64,000 nt of DNA from Ornithinimicrobium laminariae (GTDB taxonomy: Bacteria > Actinomycetota > Actinomycetes > Actinomycetales > Dermatophilaceae). Location of the stretch: the NCBI RefSeq assembly GCF_019457945.1, contig NZ_JAHZSU010000002.1, positions 248,001 through 312,000 on the forward strand. Direction: 5' to 3'. The notes beneath the pieces were generated by a model, which worked only from the letters and a program-made list of their open reading frames with translations, was not told the origin of the DNA and did no database searches. Shown here piece after piece: positions 18,451 to 28,069 of this stretch; positions within the stretch are counted from its first letter, which is position 1, and each line of letters starts with the position of its first letter. A program made the position numbers and the translations under genes.

Positions 18451-18477
18451 CTTGCCACGGGGCGCGGGAATGGCAAG
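18451..18477. repeat. Palindrome just upstream of ppk
   Basis: Arms CTTGCCA (18451-18457) and TGGCAAG (18471-18477) frame a GC-rich 13-base loop. The right arm ends 8 bases before the ppk ATG, so it could be the mshD transcript end, an operator, or a hairpin near the ppk ribosome site. No T tract follows. Confidence 0.4.
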
Positions 18478-18485
18478 ATATAGGC

Positions 18486-20750
18486 ATGACCACCGCCTCG
18501 TCAGACAGCGGCAGTACCTCAACTCCGACCGAAGAGAAGATCACTGACCCAGAGGCCATGATGGCCACCAGCGTTGTGCCTGCTCCCCAGGGACGGGCGC
18601 ATACTCAACGCGGGGCGAACGGCAGATTCGTCAAGGCCGAAGAGCCCGAGTCCGAGTCAGACCCGGATGTCTTGCCTGATGGGCGCTTCTTGGACCGCGA
18701 AGTCTCGTGGCTGCAGTTCAACGAGCGCGTGCTGCAATTGGCGGCCGACCCCAACTTGCCGCTGTTGGAGCGCGCCCGCTTCCTGGCGATCTTCGGCGGC
18801 AACCTCGACGAGTTCTTCATGGTGCGGGTTGCCGGTCTCAAGCGTCGGATCGCCACCGGCATCGCTGGGCGCTCGGCCGCCGGCCTCGAGCCACGCGAGG
18901 TCTTGGAAGAGATCAGCGTTGGCGCTCACCGGTTGATGGACTTGCACGCGGCCATGTTTGCCGAGGTCATCGCCCCGCAACTGGCTGAAGAAGGCGTCAC
19001 CATCGTGCCGTGGAATGACACCACGGACGAAGAGCGCGAAGAGTTGGCTGAGCTGTTCCGCAGCACTGTCTATCCGGTATTGACGCCGCTGGCAGTGGAC
19101 CCGGCGCACCCGTTCCCCTACATCTCCGGACTATCACTCAACTTGGCGGTCATCCTGATCAATCACCGCACCGGGCGGGAGCACTTCGCTCGGGTAAAGG
19201 TGCCGCCGTTGCTACCACGGTTTATCCGACTCAAGTCCAGCGACAGTATGTTCACCAGCCGCTTTGTCATGCTGGAAAAATTGATCGCTGCGCACCTCGA
19301 TCAGTTGTTCCCGGGGATGGAGGTCCAAGAGACCTTTACCTTCCGCGTCACTCGCAACGAAGACCTTGAGGTCGAAGAGGACGACGCCGAAAACCTGCTG
19401 ACGGCGCTTGAGCGCGAGTTGACCCGTCGTCGGTTTGGCCCGCCCGTGCGACTCGAAGTCGTCGAAGATATCGGCGAGCACGTGCTGGATCTGCTAGCGC
19501 GTGAGTTGCGGGTTAACCCCAGCGAGGTCTATCGACTGCCAGCTCCACTGGACTTGACCAGCCTTAATACCCTGGCTGACCTGGACCGCACCGAGTTGCG
19601 ATTCCCCAACTTTGTGCCCAAGACGCACCCCGAGTTGGCGCCGGTTGAGCGAGCCGCTCCACCGGATGTTCTCGGCGCGATGCGCAACCGCGACATTCTG
19701 TTGCACCACCCCTATGACAGCTTCTCGACGTCGGTGCAGGCCTTTATTGAGCAGGCTGCCGCTGACCCGCAGGTGCTGGCCATCAAGCAGACGCTCTATC
19801 GCACCAGCGGTGATAGCCCAATCATTGATGCCTTGATCGAGGCTGCTGCTGTTGGCAAGCAGGTGCTGGCCGTCGTGGAAATCAAGGCCCGCTTCGATGA
19901 GGAGAACAACATCTCGTGGGCGCGGAAGTTGGAGCGTGCTGGGGTGCACGTGGTGTACGGCATGGTCGGGCTCAAGACGCACTCCAAATTGGCCCTGGTG
20001 GTGCGGCAAGAGTCTGGCGGATTGCGGCGTTATTGCCACGTCGGCACGGGTAACTACAACCCCAAAACTGCTCGCCTCTATGAAGATCTTGGCCTGTTGA
20101 CCTCGGATGACAGCATTGGTGAAGACCTCAGCCGGTTGTTCAACATGCTGTCTGGGATGGCCCCCAAGGCGAAGTTCAAGCGACTGCTGGTGGCCCCGCG
20201 TTCGGTGCGTAGCGAGTTGATTCACCGGATTGAGGCCGAGGCCGCGTTGGGGTCTGAAGGCAAGATTGGCATCAAGGTCAACTCGATTGTCGATGAGAAA
20301 ATCATCGACGCGCTTTATCACGCGTCGTGCGCTGGGGCGAAGGTCAATATCTGGGTGCGCGGCATCTGTGCGCTGAAGCCTGGCGTGCCGGGGCTAAGCG
20401 AAAACATCCACGTGCGTTCTACCTTGGGCCGCTTTTTGGAGCACTCGCGGATCTTCTCGTTTGGCAATGGTGGCGAACCGGTGATCTACATCGGGTCGGC
20501 CGACATGATGCACCGCAACCTCGATCGTCGCGTCGAGGCGTTGGTGCCGATTAGCGACCCGGCGCAGGTCAAGACGCTGACGAAGCTTATGGATCGCGGC
20601 TTTAGCGATGAGGTCAGCAGTTGGCAGTTGAATGCGGAAGGCCACTGGAACCGCGTCCATCTCAACGAAGATGGCGAGCCACTCGTCGATTTGCAAACCG
20701 AGTTGATTGAACGTTACGGAGCACGCCGCAAGCCCGGACGCCGCCGGTGA
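18486..20750 (+). CDS. ppk: Polyphosphate kinase
   Basis: PPK1 reversibly transfers the gamma phosphate of ATP to polyphosphate. The 754 residues include a 60-residue Ser/Glu-rich N-terminal extension, then the family start [19 protein letters not shown]. Catalytic histidines are expected in [14 protein letters not shown] (about residue 495) and in [11 protein letters not shown] (about 653), and Arg/His-rich active-site segments QTLYRTS and [19 protein letters not shown] are intact. The stop overlaps the next gene as GTGA, so ppk and the Nudix gene are coupled. No PHO box was seen upstream. Confidence 0.96.
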   Translation: MTTASSDSGSTSTPTEEKITDPEAMMATSVVPAPQGRAHTQRGANGRFVKAEEPESESDPDVLPDGRFLDREVSWLQFNERVLQLAADPNLPLLERARFLAIFGGNLDEFFMVRVAGLKRRIATGIAGRSAAGLEPREVLEEISVGAHRLMDLHAAMFAEVIAPQLAEEGVTIVPWNDTTDEEREELAELFRSTVYPVLTPLAVDPAHPFPYISGLSLNLAVILINHRTGREHFARVKVPPLLPRFIRLKSSDSMFTSRFVMLEKLIAAHLDQLFPGMEVQETFTFRVTRNEDLEVEEDDAENLLTALERELTRRRFGPPVRLEVVEDIGEHVLDLLARELRVNPSEVYRLPAPLDLTSLNTLADLDRTELRFPNFVPKTHPELAPVERAAPPDVLGAMRNRDILLHHPYDSFSTSVQAFIEQAAADPQVLAIKQTLYRTSGDSPIIDALIEAAAVGKQVLAVVEIKARFDEENNISWARKLERAGVHVVYGMVGLKTHSKLALVVRQESGGLRRYCHVGTGNYNPKTARLYEDLGLLTSDDSIGEDLSRLFNMLSGMAPKAKFKRLLVAPRSVRSELIHRIEAEAALGSEGKIGIKVNSIVDEKIIDALYHASCAGAKVNIWVRGICALKPGVPGLSENIHVRSTLGRFLEHSRIFSFGNGGEPVIYIGSADMMHRNLDRRVEALVPISDPAQVKTLTKLMDRGFSDEVSSWQLNAEGHWNRVHLNEDGEPLVDLQTELIERYGARRKPGRRR

Positions 20751-21772
20751 GTTCAGTGATGAGCCGAGCCGCCGCCTTGGCTCAGGCCACCGAGCCAGCC
20801 AAGGCCGCCAAGGCTGGCTCGGTCGTTGCGCCCGCCGCTGTGGTGCGGGCTGCTGGGGTGTTGATCTGGAAGCGCAAAAAGTCTGGCCTGCGGGTGGCGG
20901 TGGTGCATCGCCCACAATATGACGACTGGTCTTGGCCCAAGGGCAAACTCGATCGCGGTGAGGATTCGGCTGCTGCCGCTGAGCGAGAAGCCTTTGAAGA
21001 GACCGGCTATCGGGTCCGCTTGGGTCTGCCACTGCCGTTGTCGAACTATCAAATGGTCAAAGGCAGCCGGTCGGTGAGCAAGCGAGTCGAGTATTGGGCA
21101 GCCACCGTTGTCGGTGGATCCGGCAAGCTTGTCCACGAGGTCGACGAGGTCAAGTGGATGAAGCCGGAGAAGGCTCGGGCTCGCCTGACCTATAAGCGTG
21201 ACCGTGAGCAGTTGGATGCGCTTGTTGCTGCTGATGCTCAGGGCATGTTGGATGTATGGACATTTTTGGTCGTCCGGCACTCGCTCGCGGTCAATCGCAA
21301 AGACTGGAAGGGCGGGCCTGACATGTTGCGGCCGCTCAACACCGTAGGCAAGCGCCGCTCCGAAAAGCTCATCCCGATCTTGACTGCCTATGGCCCTGAG
21401 CAGGTGCTTAGCTCAACCTCAACGCGCTGTCACGACACAGTGGCTCCCTTCGCGCAACGCGCCTTCATCCCGTTGCGCACCAAGCGTGGACTATCCGAGG
21501 AAGGCTATGACGCTGCTCCGGACAAGGTCGCCAAGCATGTGCGGATGACCTTTGAGCGCGGTCGCACGATTGCCTTTTGCACGCACGGGCCGGTCTTGGA
21601 AGCAGTCCTTGACCAACTGAAGCCTCGTTCGGAAGACCCGCTGGTCACTCGCACGCTGAAGCGGCTAACCGCGACGAATATGGACAAGGGCGAAGTCTTG
21701 GCCTGCACCGTCGTCGGCAAAGGCCCCACCGCGCAGATTGTTGCTGTCCGCCGGCACCGCATCCCCCGCTAG
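20747..21772 (+). CDS. MutT1-like Nudix hydrolase with histidine-phosphatase domain
   Basis: A two-domain protein of 341 residues. The Nudix box is complete as [20 protein letters not shown] plus TGYR, near residues 65-90. The C-terminal domain starts with [10 protein letters not shown], a histidine-phosphatase RHxxA-type core, and ends with [13 protein letters not shown]. The same fusion beside ppk is known from mycobacteria (MutT1), which cleans 8-oxo-GTP and splits diadenosine polyphosphates. Start GTG 20747 overlaps the ppk stop. Confidence 0.93.
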   Translation: MSSVMSRAAALAQATEPAKAAKAGSVVAPAAVVRAAGVLIWKRKKSGLRVAVVHRPQYDDWSWPKGKLDRGEDSAAAAEREAFEETGYRVRLGLPLPLSNYQMVKGSRSVSKRVEYWAATVVGGSGKLVHEVDEVKWMKPEKARARLTYKRDREQLDALVAADAQGMLDVWTFLVVRHSLAVNRKDWKGGPDMLRPLNTVGKRRSEKLIPILTAYGPEQVLSSTSTRCHDTVAPFAQRAFIPLRTKRGLSEEGYDAAPDKVAKHVRMTFERGRTIAFCTHGPVLEAVLDQLKPRSEDPLVTRTLKRLTATNMDKGEVLACTVVGKGPTAQIVAVRRHRIPR

Positions 21773-21778
21773 CCCGCC

Positions 21779-21843
21779 CATGTGCCTTTTCATCCGGCAG
21801 GCGACCAGTATTATTGGCTCGCTGGCGAATGAATCGGCACATA
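21779..21843 (-). repeat. 65-bp hairpin element, copy A
   Basis: Inverted relative to copy B at 22872-22936. Both copies are 65 bases long. The ends form a 14-base inverted repeat with two mismatches (ATGTGCCGATTCAT on one side, ATGAAAAGGCACAT on the other) and the centre keeps CCA...TACTGGTC. The two copies flank the DUF559 gene, with 28 bases between this copy and the gene's stop. Confidence 0.8.
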
Positions 21844-21871
21844 GCTGAGAGCTCGTGGGATAGCCCGGGTA

Positions 21872-22792
21872 TTAGGCGGATAGCCACGCGCGACTAGAGG
21901 CAGCTTCGATCGCTGACCTCACCTGTTGCGGCCGAGAAAGGTCAGGCCAAGTCAAGCGGACCACCTGCAGCCCCAGCGCGCGGATGCCGTCCTCTCGTGC
22001 CTTTTCCGCCGTCAGATCGTCCCTCTGCCCATATTTGATAGCCCCATCGAATTCAACGACAGTCCGTCTTGAAGCCAGTAGAAAGTCCAACCGCGCAATT
22101 CGGCCATTCGGCAACCGGACCTCGTGTTGCGGCGCGATGTCGCGATAGCCAAGCATGTGCAACAGGAATCGACACCGAGTCTCCCCCGGTGATTCCATCC
22201 GTCCATCGACGAGTTGCGCCACACGTGACGGGTTGGCGAGACCGTGTTCGAATCGCCCAGCGCTCAATGCCTCAATGAACTGAGACTTGCCAATTCCTTT
22301 GGCAGCTATGGCATCGGCGCTCACCAAGCCAGCTTCAACGCCGTATGCGTCGGCGACCTGAAGGGCCGCCATCACGTCGCTTGCTCTGCAGTGGTTAGCC
22401 CCTGCGACGATCTGGTCCTTGGAGACTTCCAGGTGGAAGCGAAGGCGAGCAGTCGGCCGTCTGCGCTTTCCCTCAGGCAACATGACATGCGTACGGTCGC
22501 TCACGCCATACAGAGGGACCCCGGAGAGCGCCAAAGCGCTCTGATGACTCAGACACACCCCAGCATCTGGTTTTGCCCTGATGAGCGCTATTGCGCGAAC
22601 TCTATGTCTCTCCCAATGCGGCAACTCCTGCCAATAGCTGGCGAGGACCAGCGCTCCAGTCTGGATGCGTATCAGCTGACCAGACTCGACGAGTCTTCCC
22701 GCGGTGCTGGGTCCAAGCCCGAGCCGTAGCAGCTCGCGGGCGGTAACGAGATTGCTGTTCCGCGTCAACCAGTTGGCCAGATTGCTATCCAC
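21872..22792 (-). CDS. DUF559 endonuclease-like protein with AbiEi-type N-terminal domain
   Basis: The 306-residue protein has an N-terminal winged-helix-like part (NLVTARELLRLGLGPSTAGRLVESGQLIRI) as in AbiEi antitoxins and related proteins. The C-terminal DUF559 domain is a Vsr-like nuclease fold with candidate catalytic acids in MESPGE, RLDFLLAS and VVEFDG followed by a Lys (KYGQRDDLTAEKAREDGI). Such proteins are common in actinobacteria, often in many copies; function is unknown. It interrupts the otherwise conserved stretch from ppk to pst and is bracketed by a 65-bp repeated hairpin. Confidence 0.85.
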   Translation of the reverse strand: MDSNLANWLTRNSNLVTARELLRLGLGPSTAGRLVESGQLIRIQTGALVLASYWQELPHWERHRVRAIALIRAKPDAGVCLSHQSALALSGVPLYGVSDRTHVMLPEGKRRRPTARLRFHLEVSKDQIVAGANHCRASDVMAALQVADAYGVEAGLVSADAIAAKGIGKSQFIEALSAGRFEHGLANPSRVAQLVDGRMESPGETRCRFLLHMLGYRDIAPQHEVRLPNGRIARLDFLLASRRTVVEFDGAIKYGQRDDLTAEKAREDGIRALGLQVVRLTWPDLSRPQQVRSAIEAASSRAWLSA

Positions 22793-22871
22793 ACCATGAC
22801 CATGGCGGAGTTCGGCTAGGTCGCGCAGCCGTTGTCCACAGACGCTTGGCCTAGCGACATTGCATGGTCTC

Positions 22872-22936
22872 CATGTGCCGATTCATCTGCGAATCGAACC
22901 AAAATACTGGTCACATCGCGAGTGAAAAGGCACATG
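22872..22936 (+). repeat. 65-bp hairpin element, copy B
   Basis: Second copy of the element at 21779-21843, in opposite orientation, lying between the start of the DUF559 gene and the stop of pstB. Conservation is concentrated in the terminal 14 bases at each end and the central CCA/TGG part, as expected for a structured DNA or RNA element. Confidence 0.8.
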
Positions 22937-22944
22937 GGGCGGGG

Positions 22945-23724
22945 CTAGCCGAAGCGGCCGGAGATGTAGTCCTCGGTAGCCTTCTCAGCCGGGTTGTTAA
23001 AGATGCGCTGGGTGTCACCCATCTCGACCAGCTGGCCGGGCTTGCCGGTGGCTTCGAGGTTAAAGAAGCCAGTGCGGTCAGACACTCGGGCAGCTTGCTG
23101 CATGTTGTGCGTGACGATGACGACCGTGTAGTCCTGCTTTAGCTCATCGATTAGGTCTTCAACGGCCAGCGTCGAGATCGGGTCGAGCGCCGAGCACGGC
23201 TCATCCATCAAGATCACTTCTGGCTGCACCGCGATGGCACGCGCGATACACAAACGCTGCTGCTGACCACCCGAAAGGCCAGAGCCTGGCTTGTCGAGCC
23301 GATCCTTGACTTCACCCCATAGGTTGGCCCCACGCAGCGACTTCTCCGCCAACTCATCACCAGCAGCTGCCGAGATGCGCTTGCTGTTGAGCTTCACACC
23401 AGCGAGCACGTTCTCTTTGATCGACATCGTCGGGAACGGGTTGGGCCGCTGAAAGACCATGCCGACCTGGCGGCGCACATCCACGGGATCCACGCTACGG
23501 GCATACAGGTCTTTGCCGTCAACGAGCACTTGGCCCTTCACCCGGCCGCCGGGGATGACCTCGTGCATCCGGTTCAGCGTGCGCAAGAAAGTCGACTTGC
23601 CACAACCCGATGGGCCAATGAAAGCCGTGACCGAGCGCGCTTCGATGGTCATGCTGACGTCCTGAACGGCGTGGAAATTGCCATAAAAGATGTTCAGGTC
23701 GTGGACGTCAATCTGCTTCGACAT
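22945..23724 (-). CDS. pstB: Phosphate ABC transporter ATP-binding protein
   Basis: The 259-residue ATPase powers high-affinity phosphate uptake. Walker A is GPSGCGKST, the signature is [14 protein letters not shown] and Walker B is [15 protein letters not shown], followed by the switch His in [20 protein letters not shown]. It is the last gene of the pst operon, 22 bases after pstA. Confidence 0.97.
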   Translation of the reverse strand: MSKQIDVHDLNIFYGNFHAVQDVSMTIEARSVTAFIGPSGCGKSTFLRTLNRMHEVIPGGRVKGQVLVDGKDLYARSVDPVDVRRQVGMVFQRPNPFPTMSIKENVLAGVKLNSKRISAAAGDELAEKSLRGANLWGEVKDRLDKPGSGLSGGQQQRLCIARAIAVQPEVILMDEPCSALDPISTLAVEDLIDELKQDYTVVIVTHNMQQAARVSDRTGFFNLEATGKPGQLVEMGDTQRIFNNPAEKATEDYISGRFG

Positions 23725-23746
23725 ATGTGTCAGTCTCCCAGGGGTT

Positions 23747-24874
23747 CTAGCGGCCGGACTTCTTCGGAGCGAAGAGTTTGGCGATGAGGCGTGCGGTCAG
23801 GTTGAGGGCGACCACAATCAGCACCAGGATCAACGCGGCAGCCCAAGCTCTCTCCAGGCTGGGGTCGCGGAATCCGGGGTTGAGTGGCTTGGTGAACATC
23901 TCGTAGGCATAGACGGCCAGCGTCTGAATCGGCCCAGAGAAGGGGTTGGTGTTGAGGGCGTAGAACCCGCCAACGGCAACGAGCAGGGGCGCCGTCTCAC
24001 CGATAACGCGCGCGATGGCCAAGGTGATCCCTGAGGCCAACCCGGAGGCCGCTGTCGGCAGCACAACCTTGTAGATCACCCGCCACTTTGGCACACCAAG
24101 CGCCAGTGCAGCCTCACGCAACTCGTTCGGCACAATTCGCAGCATTTCTTCGCTGTTGCGCACGACGGTCGGGATCATCAGCACAGCCAGGGCGACGGCC
24201 CCCGCGATGCCGTTCTTGGTGCCTACCCCAAAGATCGAGCCAAACAGCGCAAAGGCAAACAGGCCAGCCACGATCGACGGGATACCGGTCATCACATCGA
24301 CGAAGAACCGAATCGCCTTGCTTAGCCGGGTCCCCTGCGCATACTCCACGAGATAGATCGCGGTGAACATGCCGATCGGCACCGAGATGATCGTCGCGAT
24401 CGCCGTGATTTCCAGCGTGCCGATGATCGCGTGATACGCCCCACCGATGAAGTCCGCATTGCCGTCAAAATAGTTTTGGTCGTTGAGACCGGTCACGCCA
24501 TTCATCGTCTGGTTGAGGAACGCCGAGCTAAACGCCCGCATCGCGCCATTCGAGACGACCGTCCACAGCAGCGAGATCAGCGGCAGCAGCGCGAGGGCAA
24601 ACGCGCCATAGATCAGACCGCGCATCAACTGATCGAGGCCAACGCGGCTGCCCGCAGTTGCCCTAAAACTCAGGTATGCGGTGAGCAAGTAAGCCAGGTA
24701 GCCCAGCACCAACCCAAGGGACAGGTTTAAGGCGAATCCGGCGATGAGCGCAATAGCCAGGCCAACCCCGACAGCTACCCAGACGAGGTGCTGTGGCGCA
24801 GTGCGAACTTCTGAGGGCTCAATGCCATCGATGGGCGCCGAGCGCTGTGGACGCTTGTGCGTTGAGGTGCTCAT
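23747..24874 (-). CDS. pstA: Phosphate ABC transporter permease PstA
   Basis: A 375-residue permease with at least six transmembrane segments, preceded by a two-segment N-terminal extension ([18 protein letters not shown] and [16 protein letters not shown]) typical of actinobacterial PstA. The cytoplasmic EAA loop is [22 protein letters not shown]. Its ATG shares one base with the pstC stop (TGATG). Confidence 0.95.
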   Translation of the reverse strand: MSTSTHKRPQRSAPIDGIEPSEVRTAPQHLVWVAVGVGLAIALIAGFALNLSLGLVLGYLAYLLTAYLSFRATAGSRVGLDQLMRGLIYGAFALALLPLISLLWTVVSNGAMRAFSSAFLNQTMNGVTGLNDQNYFDGNADFIGGAYHAIIGTLEITAIATIISVPIGMFTAIYLVEYAQGTRLSKAIRFFVDVMTGIPSIVAGLFAFALFGSIFGVGTKNGIAGAVALAVLMIPTVVRNSEEMLRIVPNELREAALALGVPKWRVIYKVVLPTAASGLASGITLAIARVIGETAPLLVAVGGFYALNTNPFSGPIQTLAVYAYEMFTKPLNPGFRDPSLERAWAAALILVLIVVALNLTARLIAKLFAPKKSGR

Positions 24875-25839
24875 CAGTTAGCTCCTGAGAACTCGGATCG
24901 CTTGTCCACAATCCAGCGGGCAAACAAGTTGACCGCCAAGGTGATGACAAAGAGGACGAGGCCGGCTGCGATCAGCTCAGATAAGCGCAGTCCCGAAGCC
25001 TCGGGGAAGTTCAACGCGATTTCCGAGGGGATAGTCGCGTTGCCGGAGCCGATGAGGTTTAGCGTGAAGAGCCCCGGCGAGAGGATGATCGTCACGGCCA
25101 TCGTTTCGCCAAGCGCCCGGCCCAGGCCGAGCATCGTGCCGCCGATGACACCTGGCTTGCCAAACGGCAACACCGCTGTCTGGATCATTTCCCACTTGGT
25201 AGCGCCGAGCGCCAGAGCTGCTTCTTCGTGCAACTTAGGGGTCTGCAAGAAAACTTCGCGTGACACGGAAGTGATGATTGGCAGGATCATCACGGCCAAG
25301 ACGAGGGAAGCGGTCATCAAGGTGCGGCCGGTGTTGGAGGCTTCAGTGAAGAACGGCAACCAACTCATGTAGTCCTCGAGCCATTGGTACAGATCACCCA
25401 GCGCCGGGGCGAAAACCTGCAACCCCCACATACCAAAGACAACGCTGGGAACTGCTGCGAGCAGGTCAATGACGAAACCGATGGCATTGCCCAGTTTTGG
25501 CGGTGCGTAGTGCGAAACGAAGAGGGCGATACCAACGGCGATCGGTGTCGCCACCAGCAACGCAATCGCCGAGGCCATCAGAGTGCCCAGCACCAATGGC
25601 CAAACATAGGCAAAGAAGCCTGCGCCGCCAGTGATCGCATCAGGTGCTGCTGTGAGCACCGGGAGCGCTTCCACCACGAGGAAGAGGGCCACCCCAAGGA
25701 GGGTGATCAGGATCAGGATGCCCGAGCCAAGCGAGGCTCCGCTGAACACCACATCGCCCAGGCGACGCGGTGACTTCGGCACGGCATCGGGGGCGCTTTG
25801 CTCGGTCGCGGAACCAGCGCCTCCGGTTGATGAACTCAT
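24874..25839 (-). CDS. pstC: Phosphate ABC transporter permease PstC
   Basis: A 321-residue permease with about six membrane helices and a cytoplasmic EAA loop (LHEEAALALGATKWEMIQTAVLP). The N-terminal tail is Gly/Ser-rich. It sits between pstS and pstA in a single operon and overlaps pstA by one base, so their translation is coupled and the heterodimer forms the phosphate channel. Confidence 0.95.
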   Translation of the reverse strand: MSSSTGGAGSATEQSAPDAVPKSPRRLGDVVFSGASLGSGILILITLLGVALFLVVEALPVLTAAPDAITGGAGFFAYVWPLVLGTLMASAIALLVATPIAVGIALFVSHYAPPKLGNAIGFVIDLLAAVPSVVFGMWGLQVFAPALGDLYQWLEDYMSWLPFFTEASNTGRTLMTASLVLAVMILPIITSVSREVFLQTPKLHEEAALALGATKWEMIQTAVLPFGKPGVIGGTMLGLGRALGETMAVTIILSPGLFTLNLIGSGNATIPSEIALNFPEASGLRLSELIAAGLVLFVITLAVNLFARWIVDKRSEFSGAN

Positions 25840-25961
25840 CGATTTCCTCCCGCACGGGGCTGTTGGGCCCCAATGGCAAGATGACGGTGACCCGAACGGA
25901 GCCGAGCCACCGTCATCTCATTGGTCTCACTGCTCACGCGTCAACGCGAGCCTGTTCAGAT

Positions 25962-27068
25962 TCAGTTGCTGCCGACCATGTCGATCGTTTCCTGTGCCTG
26001 CGTGCGCAGATCCTCAGAGATCGGGGCGGAACCAGCAGCCTCAGCCGCGGTGTTCTGACCGTCCTCGGAGATGACGTAGCCAACGAAGTTCTTCACGATG
26101 TCAGCAGTGGCAGCATCGTCGTAGTTGGAGCAGACGATGTGATAGCTGACCAGCACAATCGGGTATGCGCCCGACTCAGTGGTGTCGCGCGCCAAGTCAA
26201 GCGCAAGGTCGCCCTCCACGCCGGTGTCAACGAGTTCAGAGGCATCGACAACCTTCGCAGCGGCTTCAGCGGAGTAACCCACGAACTCTTCGCCGACCCC
26301 AATCATCGCGGTGGACAGTGAGCCCACAGCCGACGCGTCTGCATACCCGATGGCGCCTTCGGTCGAGCCCACAACTTCGATAACACCAGTGGTCTGAGCA
26401 GCAGCTTCGCCACCGGCAACCGGCCAGGCCTTGTCTGCTTCATAGGACCAGTCGTCAGCAGCTGTGGCTGAGAGGTACTCCATGAAGTTCTCCGTGGTGC
26501 CCGACTCATCCGAGCGGTTGACCACGGTGATGTCCATGTCAGGCAGCTCGGCGTCGGGGTTGTCGGCGGCAATCGCCGGGTCGTTCCAGTTGGTGATCTG
26601 CTGGTCGAAGATCTGGGCCAACACCGACGGCGTGAGGTTCAAGGTGCCGACATTGGGCAAGTTGTAGGGCACAGCCACCGGCGAGATGTAGACGGGGATG
26701 TTGAAGGCCCCACCATCGCCACAAACCTCGACTGCTGCGGTCTGCTCAGCCTCGTCGAGGTATGCGTCGGAGCCAGCCAGTGGCACAGCGCCGGCCAAGA
26801 AGTTTTCGCGTCCACCACCGGAGCCGATGGCGTCATAGGTCACGGTCACGCCACTCTGCACGCCCTGGTAGCCAGCGATCCAGGCGGTCATCGCAGAGTT
26901 TTGAGCGCTGGAACCCGAAGCGGACAGAGCACCAGCAAGGTCACCTGCCTCGGAGGACGCGGGAGCATCGCCGCCAGCGGTGGTGGGGTCGTCATTGCCG
27001 CACGCGGCCAAAGTCAAAGTTGCTGCCATCGCGATCGCGAGGGTGGAACCAAAGCGCTGAAGCTTCAC
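25962..27068 (-). CDS. pstS: Phosphate-binding lipoprotein PstS
   Basis: Extracellular phosphate receptor of the Pst system. GTG at 27068 gives a signal peptide ending in lipobox LAAC near residue 22 and 368 residues in all; the AAAGG ribosome site lies 7-10 bases upstream. Binding-site motifs include ASGSSAQNSAMTAWIAGYQG, GSGGGRENFLAGAVPLAGSD and RSDESGTTENFMEYL. A longer frame to 27161 has no signal peptide at its front. A PHO box lies about 140 bases upstream, so expression should rise on phosphate starvation. Confidence 0.95.
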   Translation of the reverse strand: MKLQRFGSTLAIAMAATLTLAACGNDDPTTAGGDAPASSEAGDLAGALSASGSSAQNSAMTAWIAGYQGVQSGVTVTYDAIGSGGGRENFLAGAVPLAGSDAYLDEAEQTAAVEVCGDGGAFNIPVYISPVAVPYNLPNVGTLNLTPSVLAQIFDQQITNWNDPAIAADNPDAELPDMDITVVNRSDESGTTENFMEYLSATAADDWSYEADKAWPVAGGEAAAQTTGVIEVVGSTEGAIGYADASAVGSLSTAMIGVGEEFVGYSAEAAAKVVDASELVDTGVEGDLALDLARDTTESGAYPIVLVSYHIVCSNYDDAATADIVKNFVGYVISEDGQNTAAEAAGSAPISEDLRTQAQETIDMVGSN

Positions 27069-27207
27069 GGGAAACCTTTCACAAGTTCGGATGAGATGGC
27101 TGGGCTCGATCTGAGCCGACTGGTGTCGGGATCGAACGGCGCAGGCTGGCTGCTTTGCCAACTGCTCCGCACGCTAAGGAGGTTAAGTGGCCCGTTTGGT
27201 GGCCGAT

Positions 27208-27236
27208 GGTTAACGAGGCGTGAACGAGCGCTGAAT
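27208..27236 (-). promoter_or_regulatory. PHO box upstream of pstS
   Basis: On the minus strand three units at exact 11-base spacing read ATTCAGC, GTTCACG and GTTAACC, each separated by 4 bases. This matches the GTTCACC direct-repeat box bound by PhoP/RegX3 in actinobacteria. It is about 140-170 bases upstream of the pstS GTG. Confidence 0.75.
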
Positions 27237-27332
27237 GTCTGCTGAGATCCGACACATCACCCGAAAATCCAGGTATGCGGGTTGTCACCCACCGCGGGAA
27301 TGCCCGGCGGAGGTGGCTGGTTACAATAGCTG

Positions 27333-27413
27333 CGTGTCGGGTCGCGAAGCCCCGGGCTCCACCTTTAGCCGCTACGAGCGGCCGTACGCCGAGAGGCGCT
27401 CCGGCCCGACACG
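27333..27413. other. Cloverleaf-like palindromic segment, possible structured RNA
   Basis: In the intergenic stretch upstream of pstS (27069-27454) a perfect 9-base outer stem (27333-27341 with 27405-27413) encloses three smaller hairpins: AGCC/GGCT near 27348-27358, GCCGCT/AGCGGC at 27368-27382, and CGCC-GAGA-GGCG with a GNRA loop at 27387-27398. A TACAAT lies just upstream on the plus strand (27322-27327). It has no TTCGA loop, so it is not a tRNA. It may be a small RNA or a transcript-end structure. The rest of the gap holds the pstS leader and the PHO box. Confidence 0.45.
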
Positions 27414-27454
27414 CTCCCCCAACACATCACCAGCAATCAGGCGCTAGCCCTCAG

Positions 27455-28063
27455 TTAGAGCAGGCGGCCTTGCCGCCACAGTCGGGCGCTTTGGTGCAAG
27501 TCTTGAGCGGTCGTGTGCATCCGCGAGGCCTGCGCGATCTGCTCTTTGCTGACGTCTTCGTGATGGGCGTTGGGGTCGATCAGTCCAACAGCCATCACGT
27601 GGCAAAAAGCCGAAGCGCGGTCCAATGCGGTGGCTAGATCGCCCGAAAAAACCCCAGCCAGAATCTGCCGGGTCAACTCCATCAGGTCTTCTGGGCTGGG
27701 CGGCTCGGCCACGCCAGCGATCACCCGGGACACCTCGGCATGGGTTGAGCCGGCAGCAAAAGCAGCAGCGACCTCGCGGGGTTGACGCTGCACCCATTCA
27801 TGCAAGACATAGATCCGCCACAAAGCTCCCGGCAAAGACCGCGCTGGGCGGTCTGCCCACATCTGGGCCAACGTGCCTAGACCTAGCTCTTTGACCAGGC
27901 CAATCAGCTTTTCATTGACCTCAGGGTCGTCAGACTCGCGGCCACGGCCCACCACGATGGCGGCCGTGCGGTGGGCCGCTTCAGCAACCTCATGCGGGTC
28001 GTTGCTGCTGGCCGTTTGGTCAAACAGGGCAGGGTCAAAAAGTGCTGGCTTGTGATGCTTCAT
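27455..28063 (-). CDS. Conserved actinobacterial protein of unknown function
   Basis: The 202-residue, mostly helical, soluble protein has no recognised motif. Distinct stretches are ELGLGTLAQMWADRPARSLPGALWRIYVLHEWVQRQP and, near the C-terminus, ASRMHTTAQDLHQSARLWRQGRLL. It lies 6 bases after treZ on the same strand, so it is probably co-transcribed with treYZ, but a role in trehalose synthesis is not implied by the sequence. Confidence 0.75.
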   Translation of the reverse strand: MKHHKPALFDPALFDQTASSNDPHEVAEAAHRTAAIVVGRGRESDDPEVNEKLIGLVKELGLGTLAQMWADRPARSLPGALWRIYVLHEWVQRQPREVAAAFAAGSTHAEVSRVIAGVAEPPSPEDLMELTRQILAGVFSGDLATALDRASAFCHVMAVGLIDPNAHHEDVSKEQIAQASRMHTTAQDLHQSARLWRQGRLL

Positions 28064-28069
28064 CGCTGT

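Noticed and set aside
18657..20321. Long minus-strand frames inside ppk
   Set aside because: Antisense of a well supported gene; composition as expected for shadow frames.
22864..23142. A 92-residue plus-strand frame covering hairpin copy B
   Set aside because: It runs into the antisense of pstB. The codon pattern shared with copy A is better explained by conserved hairpin ends, although a short peptide was listed as a point to exclude.
27333..27413. A tRNA gene in the cloverleaf segment upstream of pstS
   Set aside because: No GTTCGA-type T-loop, no valid acceptor end and a 9-base outer stem. Kept only as a possible structured RNA.
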